From Desulfobacter sp. (GTDB lineage Bacteria; Desulfobacterota; Desulfobacteria; Desulfobacterales; Desulfobacteraceae), in NCBI GenBank assembly GCA_028768525.1, contig CP054837.1, forward strand, positions 974,001 to 1,038,000: 64,000 nt of DNA, in the 5' to 3' direction. Numbering within the stretch: the stretch's first letter is position 1; every line of letters starts with the position of its first letter. Positions 8,007-15,968 of the stretch are shown here, piece after piece. Below the pieces are notes generated by a model, which was given only the letters and a program-made list of their open reading frames with translations, had not been told where the DNA came from and did not search any database. Both the position numbers and the translations under genes were made by a program.

Positions 8007-9485
8007 ATGGTAACGGACCAGCAAGTGAGGAGGTTGTTCAAGTTGATTCAGTCAGAGAAGAGTTTCGGGATAGCAGCAATGAAAGCTGGAATGGATGAAA
8101 AAACAGCTCGAAAGTACCGTGAACACGGGAAGTTGCCGAGTGAACTCAAAACGGATCATACATGGCGCACACGCAAAGATCCGTTTGAGGAGACCTGGGA
8201 TGGTATCAAAGGCATGTTGACCATAAATCCAGGTCTGGAGGCCAAGACACTGTTTGAGGATTTGCAACGCAGACACCCCGGCCGGTTCGCCGATGGACAA
8301 TTACGGACCCTGCAACGGAGAATAAAGCAATGGCGTGCTACAGAGGGGCCGCCCAAAGAAATCTTTTTTGCTCAAATTCATAAGCCTGGCGAATTATGCC
8401 AGTCAGACTTCACCCACATGGATAAACTGGGCGTCACTATAGGCGGCGTCCCTTTTGACCACCTGATCTACCATTTTGTTTTGACCTATTCCAATTGGGA
8501 GACAGGTACAGTCTGTTTTTCAGAGAGTTTCGAAAGCCTGAGCCAGGGCCTGCAAAATGCCCTATGGGAACTTGGTGGTGTGCCGCAGCAACATCGCACC
8601 GATTGTCTGACATCCGCTGTTAACAAGGTAAGTCACCCTGAGGAGTTCACCAGCAGGTATCAGGATCTTGTTGACCATTACGGTATCATTCCTTGCAAAA
8701 CTAACCCTGCCAGCCCCAATGAAAATGGAGACGTGGAGCAGCGCAATTATCGGTTCAAAAAAGCCGTTGACCAGGCCCTGATGCTGAGAGGACACCGGGA
8801 TTTTAAAGACCGGGAAGAATATGACTTGTTCCTGGCCAAACTGTTCGCACAGCTAAATGCCGGTCGTAGGAAACGGTTTACACAAGAACTGGATCTCCTA
8901 CACCGGTTGCCCAAACGCCGGCTTGATGCATGTAAAAAGATGGATTTAAAGGTTGGTCCCAGCAGTACCATTCGGGTCAATCACAACGTTTACTCTGTAG
9001 ACAGCAGGCTCATAGGAGAAAATATCCAGGTCCGCCTCTACATGGAATGCCTGGAGGTCTGGTACGGCCAGAGAAAGGTCGATACTTTGCCAAGGTTGCG
9101 GGGTGAGGGCAAATATAAAATCAATTACCGGCATATCATTGACAGCCTGGTCAAAAAACCGGGGGCATTTGAAAATTATCGTTATCGTAATGCCATGTTC
9201 CCCACCAGCCGGTTCCGGATTGCCTACGATCATTTAAGAAAGCGTTATACCGTTAAAAGCTCAGCAGCAAGGTATCTGAAAATATTATACCTGGCAGCAA
9301 AGACAAGCGAGGTGGCAGTAGACAGCGCCCTGATGGTTCTAATAAACGAGGATCAGGAAATCAGCAAAGAGGCTGTTAAACGCCTTATTGAGTCCAACGC
9401 CTCTGTCAGCAGGCCGGATGATGTTCATATCCAGGCAGTTGATTTGACTCGTTATGACCAATTGCTCAAGGGGGTGGCGGCATGA
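8007..9485 (+). CDS. istA: IS21 family transposase IstA
   Basis: A 492-residue DDE transposase. An N-terminal helix-turn-helix (IAAMKAGMDEKTARKYR) is followed by the rve integrase core with catalytic Asp in QSDFTHMD near residue 133, Asp in HRTDCLTSAV near 198 and Glu in NENGDVEQ near 244, then the Mu-transposase-like C-terminal domain (YSVDSRLIG). A strong AGAAGGAGAG ribosome site precedes the ATG. The stop overlaps the istB start by 4 nt (ATGA), the usual IS21 coupling. It cuts and joins element ends with IstB. Confidence 0.95.
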   Translation: MVTDQQVRRLFKLIQSEKSFGIAAMKAGMDEKTARKYREHGKLPSELKTDHTWRTRKDPFEETWDGIKGMLTINPGLEAKTLFEDLQRRHPGRFADGQLRTLQRRIKQWRATEGPPKEIFFAQIHKPGELCQSDFTHMDKLGVTIGGVPFDHLIYHFVLTYSNWETGTVCFSESFESLSQGLQNALWELGGVPQQHRTDCLTSAVNKVSHPEEFTSRYQDLVDHYGIIPCKTNPASPNENGDVEQRNYRFKKAVDQALMLRGHRDFKDREEYDLFLAKLFAQLNAGRRKRFTQELDLLHRLPKRRLDACKKMDLKVGPSSTIRVNHNVYSVDSRLIGENIQVRLYMECLEVWYGQRKVDTLPRLRGEGKYKINYRHIIDSLVKKPGAFENYRYRNAMFPTSRFRIAYDHLRKRYTVKSSAARYLKILYLAAKTSEVAVDSALMVLINEDQEISKEAVKRLIESNASVSRPDDVHIQAVDLTRYDQLLKGVAA

Positions 9486-10231
9486 TCAATGATCGGGATC
9501 AGATAGACACCAATCTTAAAAGCCTCCATATGCCGACCATGCGCCGCAGTTATGAAGAAATGGCGGATCAGGCCAGGGCGGAGGCATGGGGATATGAAAA
9601 GTACCTCTTACAATTGTTGAGTCTCGAATGCGAAGTCCGCTGGCAGAACCGGATATCACGTAACCTGAGGGCATCCAAGTTGCCATCTTCCAAGACATTT
9701 GAGAATTTTGATAAAAAGCGCCTCCCCTTAAAGGTTGCCAATCATTTAAGTGTCCTGGTCAACGGCGCTTTTTTAGAGCGCTGTGAAAACATCCTGGCCT
9801 TTGGTAATCCGGGTAGCGGGAAAACCCATCTGCTCTGTGCCATTGGCCATGAATTAATTGCAAAGGGTAAGCAGGTTCTTTTTATCTCATGCAGTCAGCT
9901 CGTCCAGGATCTGCTGATTGCCAAAAGGGATCTTGAGCTAACCAAAAAACTCAAATCCCTCTCCAGGTTTGATGCTGTGATTATAGATGACATTGGGTAT
10001 GTCCAACAAAGCCGGGGAGAAATGGAAGTGCTGTTTACCTTTTTGGCGGAACGGTATGAACAGGGCAGCCTGATGATCACGAGCAATCTTCCGTTCTCTA
10101 AGTGGGAACAGATTTTTAAGGACCCTATGACAACGGCAGCAGCCATCGACAGACTCGTTCATCACAGTATCATCCTTGAATTGAATGTGGAAAGCTATCG
10201 CATGGAACAGGCTAAAATGGAGGCCGAATAA
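9482..10231 (+). CDS. istB: IS21 family helper ATPase IstB
   Basis: A 249-residue DnaC-like AAA+ ATPase that remodels target DNA for IstA. Visible motifs are Walker A GNPGSGKTHL near residue 107, Walker B AVIIDDIGYVQQ near 163 and the sensor region LMITSNLPFSKWEQIF. Its ATG overlaps the istA stop, and its stop overlaps the next start (TAATG). Confidence 0.95.
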   Translation: MINDRDQIDTNLKSLHMPTMRRSYEEMADQARAEAWGYEKYLLQLLSLECEVRWQNRISRNLRASKLPSSKTFENFDKKRLPLKVANHLSVLVNGAFLERCENILAFGNPGSGKTHLLCAIGHELIAKGKQVLFISCSQLVQDLLIAKRDLELTKKLKSLSRFDAVIIDDIGYVQQSRGEMEVLFTFLAERYEQGSLMITSNLPFSKWEQIFKDPMTTAAAIDRLVHHSIILELNVESYRMEQAKMEAE

Positions 10232-10449
10232 TGATCGAGACCAGATATACCAGGCAGGAGATTGTTGAGATTATTAAAATGATCCGACTGGATTTATACA
10301 ATCGAGGCCTGAACTGCGGTGCCGGTGCTATCAGCAAGGAGATGGAAGCGGAAAATATTGAACCAATGCCGTCAGCAAGCACTATCGGACGGATACTATC
10401 GATAGAGGGCTTAACCCATGGAAGAACCGGGTTTTGTGATGGTAATTAA
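10231..10449 (+). CDS. Small helix-turn-helix protein, probable 5' remnant of an integrase-core gene
   Basis: A 72-residue product starting MIETRYTRQEIVEI with a predicted HTH (AGAISKEMEAENI ... SASTIGRIL). It resembles the DNA-binding N-terminus of larger integrase-core transposases, and it stops before any catalytic domain. Its ATG overlaps the istB stop by 1 nt, so it is translated with the IS genes. The following 260 bp up to the element's right end contain no ORF but a strong stem-loop. I judge it a truncated passenger or accessory frame of the element. Confidence 0.55.
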   Translation: MIETRYTRQEIVEIIKMIRLDLYNRGLNCGAGAISKEMEAENIEPMPSASTIGRILSIEGLTHGRTGFCDGN

Positions 10450-10520
10450 AAGGACTTTTTACCGGATTATAATGGGGGCCAGCCCCCAAACCCCCGGAGT
10501 TTAGCGCATTATAGACCAAA

Positions 10521-10572
10521 GTATGAGAGCAAAAAGCGAAAGGCCGTACGTGGAAAATACGGCCCCTCATAC
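10521..10572. repeat. Bipartite stem-loop inside the IS right end
   Basis: GTATGAG at 10521 pairs with CTCATAC at 10566, and inside it GGCCGTA (10542) pairs with TACGGCC (10558). The two helices stack into one long imperfect hairpin. No T tract follows on the plus strand, so it is not an obvious terminator. Confidence 0.6.
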
Positions 10573-10707
10573 TTCAGTCACCTTCTCGGCGCTCAGGTTG
10601 CTCTCCAGCATAGCCTTATCCTCCGGAAGGATGGTCTTAAAAAACATAATCAGAATTGTTTTGCAAGTATTTTTTAATGAAATTAAATGGTTACGCAGGT
10701 TGGGGAA

Positions 10708-10755
10708 CGGGAGTTTTAATTGTCGTTGAAGGAAAAAAATATTTGTCGTTGATCA
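10708..10755. repeat. IS right terminal inverted repeat
   Basis: Complement of the left end: tip TGATCAACGACA read inward from 10755 and AACGACAATTAAAACTCCCG covering 10708-10727. Confidence 0.85.
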
Positions 10756-10852
10756 GGAAACCAAAGCCCAGGAAGAATTAACCAGGTACCAAGGTAATTT
10801 AGACCTGATTGAGCAAGCTTTGAATGAAAAAAATAAAAGGAAAAAATCATGA
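10756..10852 (+). pseudogene. 3' fragment of the amidohydrolase-like gene split by the IS
   Basis: Begins with the second copy of the GGAAAC target duplication and continues in the frame of the upstream gene: KAQEELTRYQGNLDLIEQAL then NEKNKRKKS and TGA. The stop overlaps the ATG of the next gene (ATGA), which suggests the original gene was translationally coupled to it. Confidence 0.85.
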
Positions 10853-11295
10853 GCGAAAATGAACAGGGAAAAAGGTTTGTGGATGTTTATTCTGATGACA
10901 AGTCCGTTGTTATGCGCCTCTGGGATGACGACAAAAAAATCTGCTATGTGACACTTCCAGTTAGGCCTGATGAAGAGAAATATTACGAGGCACCATCTGA
11001 AACAGGTGAAATGATTTCTGTTATTGAGCCAGATTTTCTTGATGATTTTGTTCCAGATTTACAGAATATCAGTTTTGATGAAATGAAAACCCCCAAAGAA
11101 ATTATCATCTCACCATTTGAAAAAGCTGAACAAGGCAAAGGTATTTATATGGTGATAGGAGATGGAAAAGCCGAAATTAAGCTTTCTTTGAATGGAAAAG
11201 ATACGGTTTTCGAGACATTTAATAATGTAGATGAATTAGACTCCTTTATTTTCAATCTTGAAAATGCCATCCGAGAGGTGCGTGAGGAGGATTAA
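10849..11295 (+). CDS. Acidic hypothetical protein with C-terminal motif shared with 29862-30368
   Basis: A 148-residue very acidic protein with no signal peptide or membrane segment; I do not recognise a family. Its last 40 residues (IKLSLNGKDTVFETFNNVD ... ) align with the end of another island protein at 29862-30368, with the pattern IK-x3-NG-x2-TV-[FY]-E-x-F-[ND]-N-[VL]-D and a final acidic helix ending in Arg-x-acidic residues. A ribosome site AAAGGAAAA precedes the ATG, and the start overlaps the stop of the amidohydrolase-like gene interrupted by the IS, so the two probably function together. Confidence 0.65.
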   Translation: MSENEQGKRFVDVYSDDKSVVMRLWDDDKKICYVTLPVRPDEEKYYEAPSETGEMISVIEPDFLDDFVPDLQNISFDEMKTPKEIIISPFEKAEQGKGIYMVIGDGKAEIKLSLNGKDTVFETFNNVDELDSFIFNLENAIREVREED

Positions 11296-11460
11296 AAAAA
11301 GCAGGCATGACTTGTAAGGTGGGATGGCTTACATAACTTCATCCCACCCAACTTAAATCCAATTTAGCCAGAATTGGCCTACTGTCATCAGCACCTGGGA
11401 TAGATATCTAAAATAGGAGTATAACCACAATCAAGCTTTGCCAAAGTAAAGGAGGCCGCT

Positions 11461-12723
11461 ATGGAATCAAATTGGAATTTGATTTTATTCTTTGTCATCC
11501 TTTTTTCCTGTCTCCTTCCCTTCCTCTACCGGACCGAATCAGAAGAAAACAAAAAGAAGTGGTATTGGCACTACCTTGAACGACTCTGTTACTTTTCAGG
11601 CTTAGAGTATTTCTTTCAAAAATTTTTCCCAGAGGAAACCAAATACAAATGGTATATCTCCTTTCCTGAAAGGCTGGTTCATTACTCTGGAATTAGATTT
11701 ATATGGCGAAAATTTTTTCCAGCCAAAAAGGACAGGCACTTACCAACAGGATGGGTGTGGTTACTTGGTATATATTTTGCCGCCTATGCGTTCACCTCGC
11801 AGCGTTATGAAAGCAAACTTGAGAAAGTTGAATTTCGGTACAACACTTTTACCACACAGGTGGCTGCTGGAGCATCATTTAACAATCAAAGACTAATGAA
11901 GATTTTGGACAGCGATATTCCTGTCAAACCTGATATATTTGACCCATACAGCATATTCAAATCCTTTTACCTGAGGAGTAAGCCAGATAGCAAATACGGT
12001 TTTTCTGAAAAATTTTTTCACTCATATGACTATAAAAGTGCTTCTGCATTTCGGCACGAAATTATTTCTCAATGGATAGAAAAATTAAATAAAGCTAATT
12101 TTGAGGGAGCACAAATTGAAATGGCCAGTTTCAAAGGAGCACAACTTGAAAAGGCTAATTTTTTCAGAGCACAACTTGAAAATGCTGATTTTAGGGGAGC
12201 ACAACTTGAGATGGCTAATTTTGAGGAGGCAAAACTTACAGGGTCTGTTTTTGAGGGAGCACAACTTAAAAGGGCGGATTTCGGTGGTACACAACTTGAT
12301 AGGGCGCGTTTTACTGCCGCCATGCTTGAAAGGGCTTATTTTTTTGGCGCACAACTTGAAGAAGTTGATTTTTATGGAGCACAGCTTGAAAAAGCTTATT
12401 TCTTTTCTGCGAAGCTTAAGGGGGCTGTTTTTTTTGACTCAAAGCTTCGAAGTGTTGATTTCTATAGTGCCCAACTTGAAGGAGCTAATTTCGGTAGTGT
12501 AAAATTTTTAAAAGCAGAACAATTAATTAAAGCTGCAAATATTAAAAATATAATAAACTGCCCCCCTGAAATACTTGAAAAAATTATAGAATTAGGCTGT
12601 GAAGAAATGCTCAAAAAAAGACCTGATGAATGGTCTGATGAATTCAAAAAGCATCGTCAAAACCTAATTGAACAATGGGAAAAAGAAGAAAAGGGACAAC
12701 TACAACAGGAATCGACATCATAA
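11461..12723 (+). CDS. Membrane-anchored pentapeptide-repeat protein
   Basis: A 420-residue protein. Residues about 5-22 (LILFFVILFSCLLPFLY) and about 98-115 (GWVWLLGIYFAAYAF) are hydrophobic and likely membrane segments. From about residue 208 to 350 it consists of tandem pentapeptide repeats of the form A(N/D/Y)F-x-x-A-Q-L-E, which fold as a right-handed quadrilateral beta helix. The DNA shows matching 30-bp imperfect repeats at about 12085-12500. A charged C-terminal tail follows. Pentapeptide proteins include effectors, DNA mimics and scaffold proteins; no specific job can be assigned. An AAAGGAGG ribosome site fixes the start. Confidence 0.8.
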   Translation: MESNWNLILFFVILFSCLLPFLYRTESEENKKKWYWHYLERLCYFSGLEYFFQKFFPEETKYKWYISFPERLVHYSGIRFIWRKFFPAKKDRHLPTGWVWLLGIYFAAYAFTSQRYESKLEKVEFRYNTFTTQVAAGASFNNQRLMKILDSDIPVKPDIFDPYSIFKSFYLRSKPDSKYGFSEKFFHSYDYKSASAFRHEIISQWIEKLNKANFEGAQIEMASFKGAQLEKANFFRAQLENADFRGAQLEMANFEEAKLTGSVFEGAQLKRADFGGTQLDRARFTAAMLERAYFFGAQLEEVDFYGAQLEKAYFFSAKLKGAVFFDSKLRSVDFYSAQLEGANFGSVKFLKAEQLIKAANIKNIINCPPEILEKIIELGCEEMLKKRPDEWSDEFKKHRQNLIEQWEKEEKGQLQQESTS

Positions 12724-12948
12724 CTTCATCCCACAAAGTTTTTCTTCAAGCAGTTCCCAGTCAGGCATGTATTTGGCGAGTTCCTGATAAAAAGCCTTGG
12801 AATGGTCCTTATGCTTGATATGAACCAGCTCATGGACAACGATATAATCTATCAGGGTAAAGGGTAGTTTTACGGCATCATAATTCAGGATGATTTCATT
12901 GTCCCTGGTACAGCTTCCCCAGCGTTTGGTTAATCTACGGAACTTCAC
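12718..12948 (-). pseudogene. C-terminal fragment of a YgjP/M48-type metallopeptidase
   Basis: Encodes 76 residues with WGSC, the zinc motif HELVH and the following HKDHSKAFY, all diagnostic of the YgjP-like (WLM/SprT-like) metallohydrolase C-terminal domain. The usual N-terminal half of this roughly 230-residue family is missing: the frame continues upstream only to a stop near 13073 with unrelated residues, and the possible GTG start has no ribosome site. It overlaps the end of the convergent pentapeptide gene by 6 bp. Probably a decayed remnant. Confidence 0.65.
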
Positions 12949-13529
12949 AGCAGAAGGATATACCAGAATTGTCGTTTGGTGATTAAGCGGTCCTTCCAGC
13001 CTGGCTCTATATATGCTGGCTGGTGATGACTGTGGGTACCATTGGTAAATTGACGCATGACATGCGTCTGACTAACGTGCTTTAGCATTGGTTCTACTCC
13101 TGTTTGTTATGGTTAAAATGGATGCCCAAGGGGAGGGCATTTGGTCTGCTTTATCTGGCTCAGCCATAATCGATGGTAAAAAACAATGTTTGGTTTCTGC
13201 TTTAATGACAGGGAATCTGGATAAAAAAGGCACCCTATAAAGAATTGTCTGTATATGTGAATAAGGGTACTGAAAAGAAAGGGTGGTCGAGGCTATAAAT
13301 TAGGCATTTTGGATACTTTTAGCTTCTAAGGGGTTATTTTCAGAATGTTTATCGCTTGTAGAAAAAAAGAATATCATGTAGTTTAATGCTTATATTAGAT
13401 TCAAATTGAATCTAAATGCCCTATAAGTAATCCGACCTAAAATTTAGTCATGCGATGTCTCCAGAATACATAAGGTATTATATGGTTTTGAAGACCGGTA
13501 TATAGAAAACAAAAATTCAAGGAGAGCCC
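12949..13529. other. Non-coding stretch with a 21-bp palindrome upstream of the chemoreceptor
   Basis: No convincing gene. It holds degraded sequence next to the peptidase fragment and, at 13395-13415, a perfect palindrome (TTAGATTCAA-A-TTGAATCTAA) about 115 bp before the chemoreceptor start, which could be an operator. Confidence 0.5.
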
Positions 13530-15677
13530 ATGGGAATTAAATTGAAAATCGGAATGTTGATGGCGTTGTCAATTCTAACAATGTTGATTATTGGTGGAGG
13601 TGCCTTTTGGGTTATATCATCGGTAGCTGATAGTTCAGATAAGATTGTGTCTGCTTTTGGAAAAGTGAATGGTATGATTCCCAAATTGCAGGACTCAGGG
13701 AAAAATGTTTCTCTTACTCTAAATGCAGATAGAGATGCTTATCAGGCATATGTTGCCCAATTAGAGGCAAAAGGGACACACGATGCCGAGGGTATAAACA
13801 AAGCGGATGCAGGTAATCTGGAAAATATCCAGCAGGTTCATGACCGGATTAAAAGCGCTTCAGCAACCTTTAGCAAAGAAATGCTTAACACCTATGATAA
13901 ATTCCAAAAATTGTTTCCCCAATGGCAGGAATTGAGTCGAAAAACGATTGCTCTGTGCCATGAATACAGTGAAACCTATCGTAGCCGTGAGGAAGTTATA
14001 AAGACTGCCGAAAAAGCATTTTCGTCAATGCGAACATTGATGAATGATATCACAGAGATGTTTGAAGCGAAAATAGCCTCTTCCCCTGAAAACAATCTGA
14101 ACTACGCAACAGCGGTTAATTTTGTGGTCAACGCGGATCGGGATGCCTACCAGGCGATGGAGGCAAGAATACGGGCAATGATTGCGGAGGATTTAAAAGC
14201 CCTTGATTCTTATGACTCCGATAACGCAGAAAACATTGAACAGGTTAGCGAACGGATGGAGGAGGCTTCCGCAGAATATGATAAGGCAATGATGGATAAA
14301 TACAATCAGTTTAAAGGGTTTTATGAAACCTGGAAAACTGCCAGTCGTGAAGCCATTAAGCTTAGCGGCACTTTAATGAAAAACCGCACCATGTTGTCCA
14401 AAGTTGAAACTGCTTCTTTGGGCAAGTTCGGTGAAACTCGTGACGTTATAGATACCATTGGGACTCAAAGTGATGAGTTGTCGCAGAGTTATATTTCGTT
14501 AGCACAGAAGGAAGCTGAAAAGGTTAACCGGCTGGCCAAAGAATCTAAAGATACGGTATCTTCAATGATAAAGGTATCCATCATATTCTTCATTGCAGTT
14601 TTATTGGTTCTTGTAGCTGTATCTGCTGTTGTGGTCGGGGCCCTAGTCAAACCAATAAATAATGCGGCTGACGGCCTTAGAGATATTTCAGAAGGAGAAG
14701 GGGATTTGACCACTCGCTTGACAGTCTCAACCAAAGATGAGGTCGGTCTGTTGTCAGAAAGTTTTAATAAATTTATTGAAAAACTACACCAAATGATAAC
14801 AGATATAAAACAGGGTGTGGAAACCCTTTCATCATCATCAACAGAGATGGCTTCAATTGCTGATGACATGTCAAACAGTTCAGATCAAACATCACAGCGG
14901 GCAGATGCCGTTGCCGCCGCATCAGAGGAAATGAACTCAAACATGAGTTCTGTGGCAGCGGCAATGGAAGAATCCAGTATTAACCTGAATACTGTTGCCA
15001 GTGCTGCCGAAGAGATGAATTCAACCATAAACGAAATAGCCGGGAATGCAGAAAAAGCACGAAGCGTAACTTTGAATGCCGTGTCTAAGGCAGATGAATC
15101 CAGAACCATCATGGACGGATTAAGCGGATCTGCCAACGCCATCGGTAAGGTGGTAGAGACGATTACCGATATATCGGAACAGGTAAACCTTCTCTCTTTA
15201 AATGCAACCATTGAAGCTGCAAGAGCAGGAGAAGCCGGTAAGGGGTTTGCTGTTGTTGCAAACGAAATCAAAGATCTTGCTAAGCAAACATCCGAGGCAT
15301 CTCTGGATATCAAAAACAGGATTGAGGATATTCAGCAAAGCTCAGCAAGCTCTCTAAACAGTATTGAAGAAATTTCCGAAGTAATTACAGATGTAAACGA
15401 TATTGTTTCTACAATTGCCACGGCAGTTGAGGAACAATCCTCAGCAACAAGTGAAATCGCCCAGAATATTAACCAGGCATCCACCGGTATTGAAGAAGTC
15501 AACTCAAATGTTAACCAGAGTTCAGCTGTTTCAGCGGAAATTTCACAGGATATTACTGGTGTGAATGAGTCATCAAGAGAAATTGCAGAAAGGAGCAGTC
15601 AGGTCAAACTGAGTGCTGAAGACCTTTCGAAACTTGCTTCCAAACTTGATGAAATGGTTGGCCGGTTTAAAGTGTAA
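13530..15677 (+). CDS. Methyl-accepting chemotaxis protein with duplicated sensor module
   Basis: A 715-residue transmembrane chemoreceptor: TM1 about residues 8-31, a helical periplasmic domain about 33-345, TM2 about 346-373, a HAMP domain, then the long cytoplasmic signalling hairpin with tip LLSLNATIEAARAGEAGKGF. The periplasmic part is an internal duplication: NADRDAYQA at 65-73 recurs at 201-209, each followed by NxENI(Q/E)QV and a similar helix, a 136-residue period. The arrangement suggests a helical bimodular-type ligand domain. No CheR-binding NWETF-like tail is present. It has no other chemotaxis genes nearby, so it would plug into the host's system. Ligand unknown. Confidence 0.93.
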   Translation: MGIKLKIGMLMALSILTMLIIGGGAFWVISSVADSSDKIVSAFGKVNGMIPKLQDSGKNVSLTLNADRDAYQAYVAQLEAKGTHDAEGINKADAGNLENIQQVHDRIKSASATFSKEMLNTYDKFQKLFPQWQELSRKTIALCHEYSETYRSREEVIKTAEKAFSSMRTLMNDITEMFEAKIASSPENNLNYATAVNFVVNADRDAYQAMEARIRAMIAEDLKALDSYDSDNAENIEQVSERMEEASAEYDKAMMDKYNQFKGFYETWKTASREAIKLSGTLMKNRTMLSKVETASLGKFGETRDVIDTIGTQSDELSQSYISLAQKEAEKVNRLAKESKDTVSSMIKVSIIFFIAVLLVLVAVSAVVVGALVKPINNAADGLRDISEGEGDLTTRLTVSTKDEVGLLSESFNKFIEKLHQMITDIKQGVETLSSSSTEMASIADDMSNSSDQTSQRADAVAAASEEMNSNMSSVAAAMEESSINLNTVASAAEEMNSTINEIAGNAEKARSVTLNAVSKADESRTIMDGLSGSANAIGKVVETITDISEQVNLLSLNATIEAARAGEAGKGFAVVANEIKDLAKQTSEASLDIKNRIEDIQQSSASSLNSIEEISEVITDVNDIVSTIATAVEEQSSATSEIAQNINQASTGIEEVNSNVNQSSAVSAEISQDITGVNESSREIAERSSQVKLSAEDLSKLASKLDEMVGRFKV

Positions 15678-15714
15678 CCTGATAGGGTTCATTTGCGGAT
15701 ATCGGTTTGGATTT

Positions 15715-15752
15715 AAGGCCCACCACAAGATTGCGGTTGGGCCTTATTCTTT
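15715..15752 (+). terminator. Terminator after the chemoreceptor gene
   Basis: AAGGCCCA and TTGGGCCTT flank a loop and are followed by ATTCTTT. Confidence 0.65.
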
Positions 15753-15968
15753 AAAGGAAAAATTTTACATCTATTTTTCAAATCGGTGGATTTGCGATAT
15801 GGTGCAAAGTAAGTTTAATTTCCAATAAATTGATTGCTGACACAAATTTTCAAACGTTACTGCAGTGTATATGGTAGGGTCAGCGAATTAGGGCAAATTC
15901 CAATGTTCATACAAAAAAGGTGTTTTTCAAATTAAAAAAGCTTATGGAATTCCACAGGAGGATGAGCG

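Larger units (their letters stand above)
7899..10755 (+). mobile_element. Complete IS21-family insertion sequence (2857 bp)
   Basis: The element carries istA, istB and a small third reading frame. Its ends both begin TGATCA(G/A)CG when read inward and are followed, at the same distance, by a 20-bp subterminal repeat (AACGACAATTAAAAYTCCCG, 19/20 match). It is flanked by a 6-bp target duplication GGAAAC at 7893-7898 and 10756-10761. Precise ends, intact transposase motifs and a clean duplication imply a fairly recent insertion. Confidence 0.92.

Noticed and set aside
10231..10449. Independent regulatory gene
   Set aside because: It overlaps istB by one base and lies inside the IS boundaries, so it belongs to the insertion sequence.
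12101..12502. Alternative-frame ORF with repetitive LKxLIFxEHNL units
   Set aside because: It is the frame shadow of the pentapeptide repeats, whose 30-bp periodicity makes every frame look repetitive.
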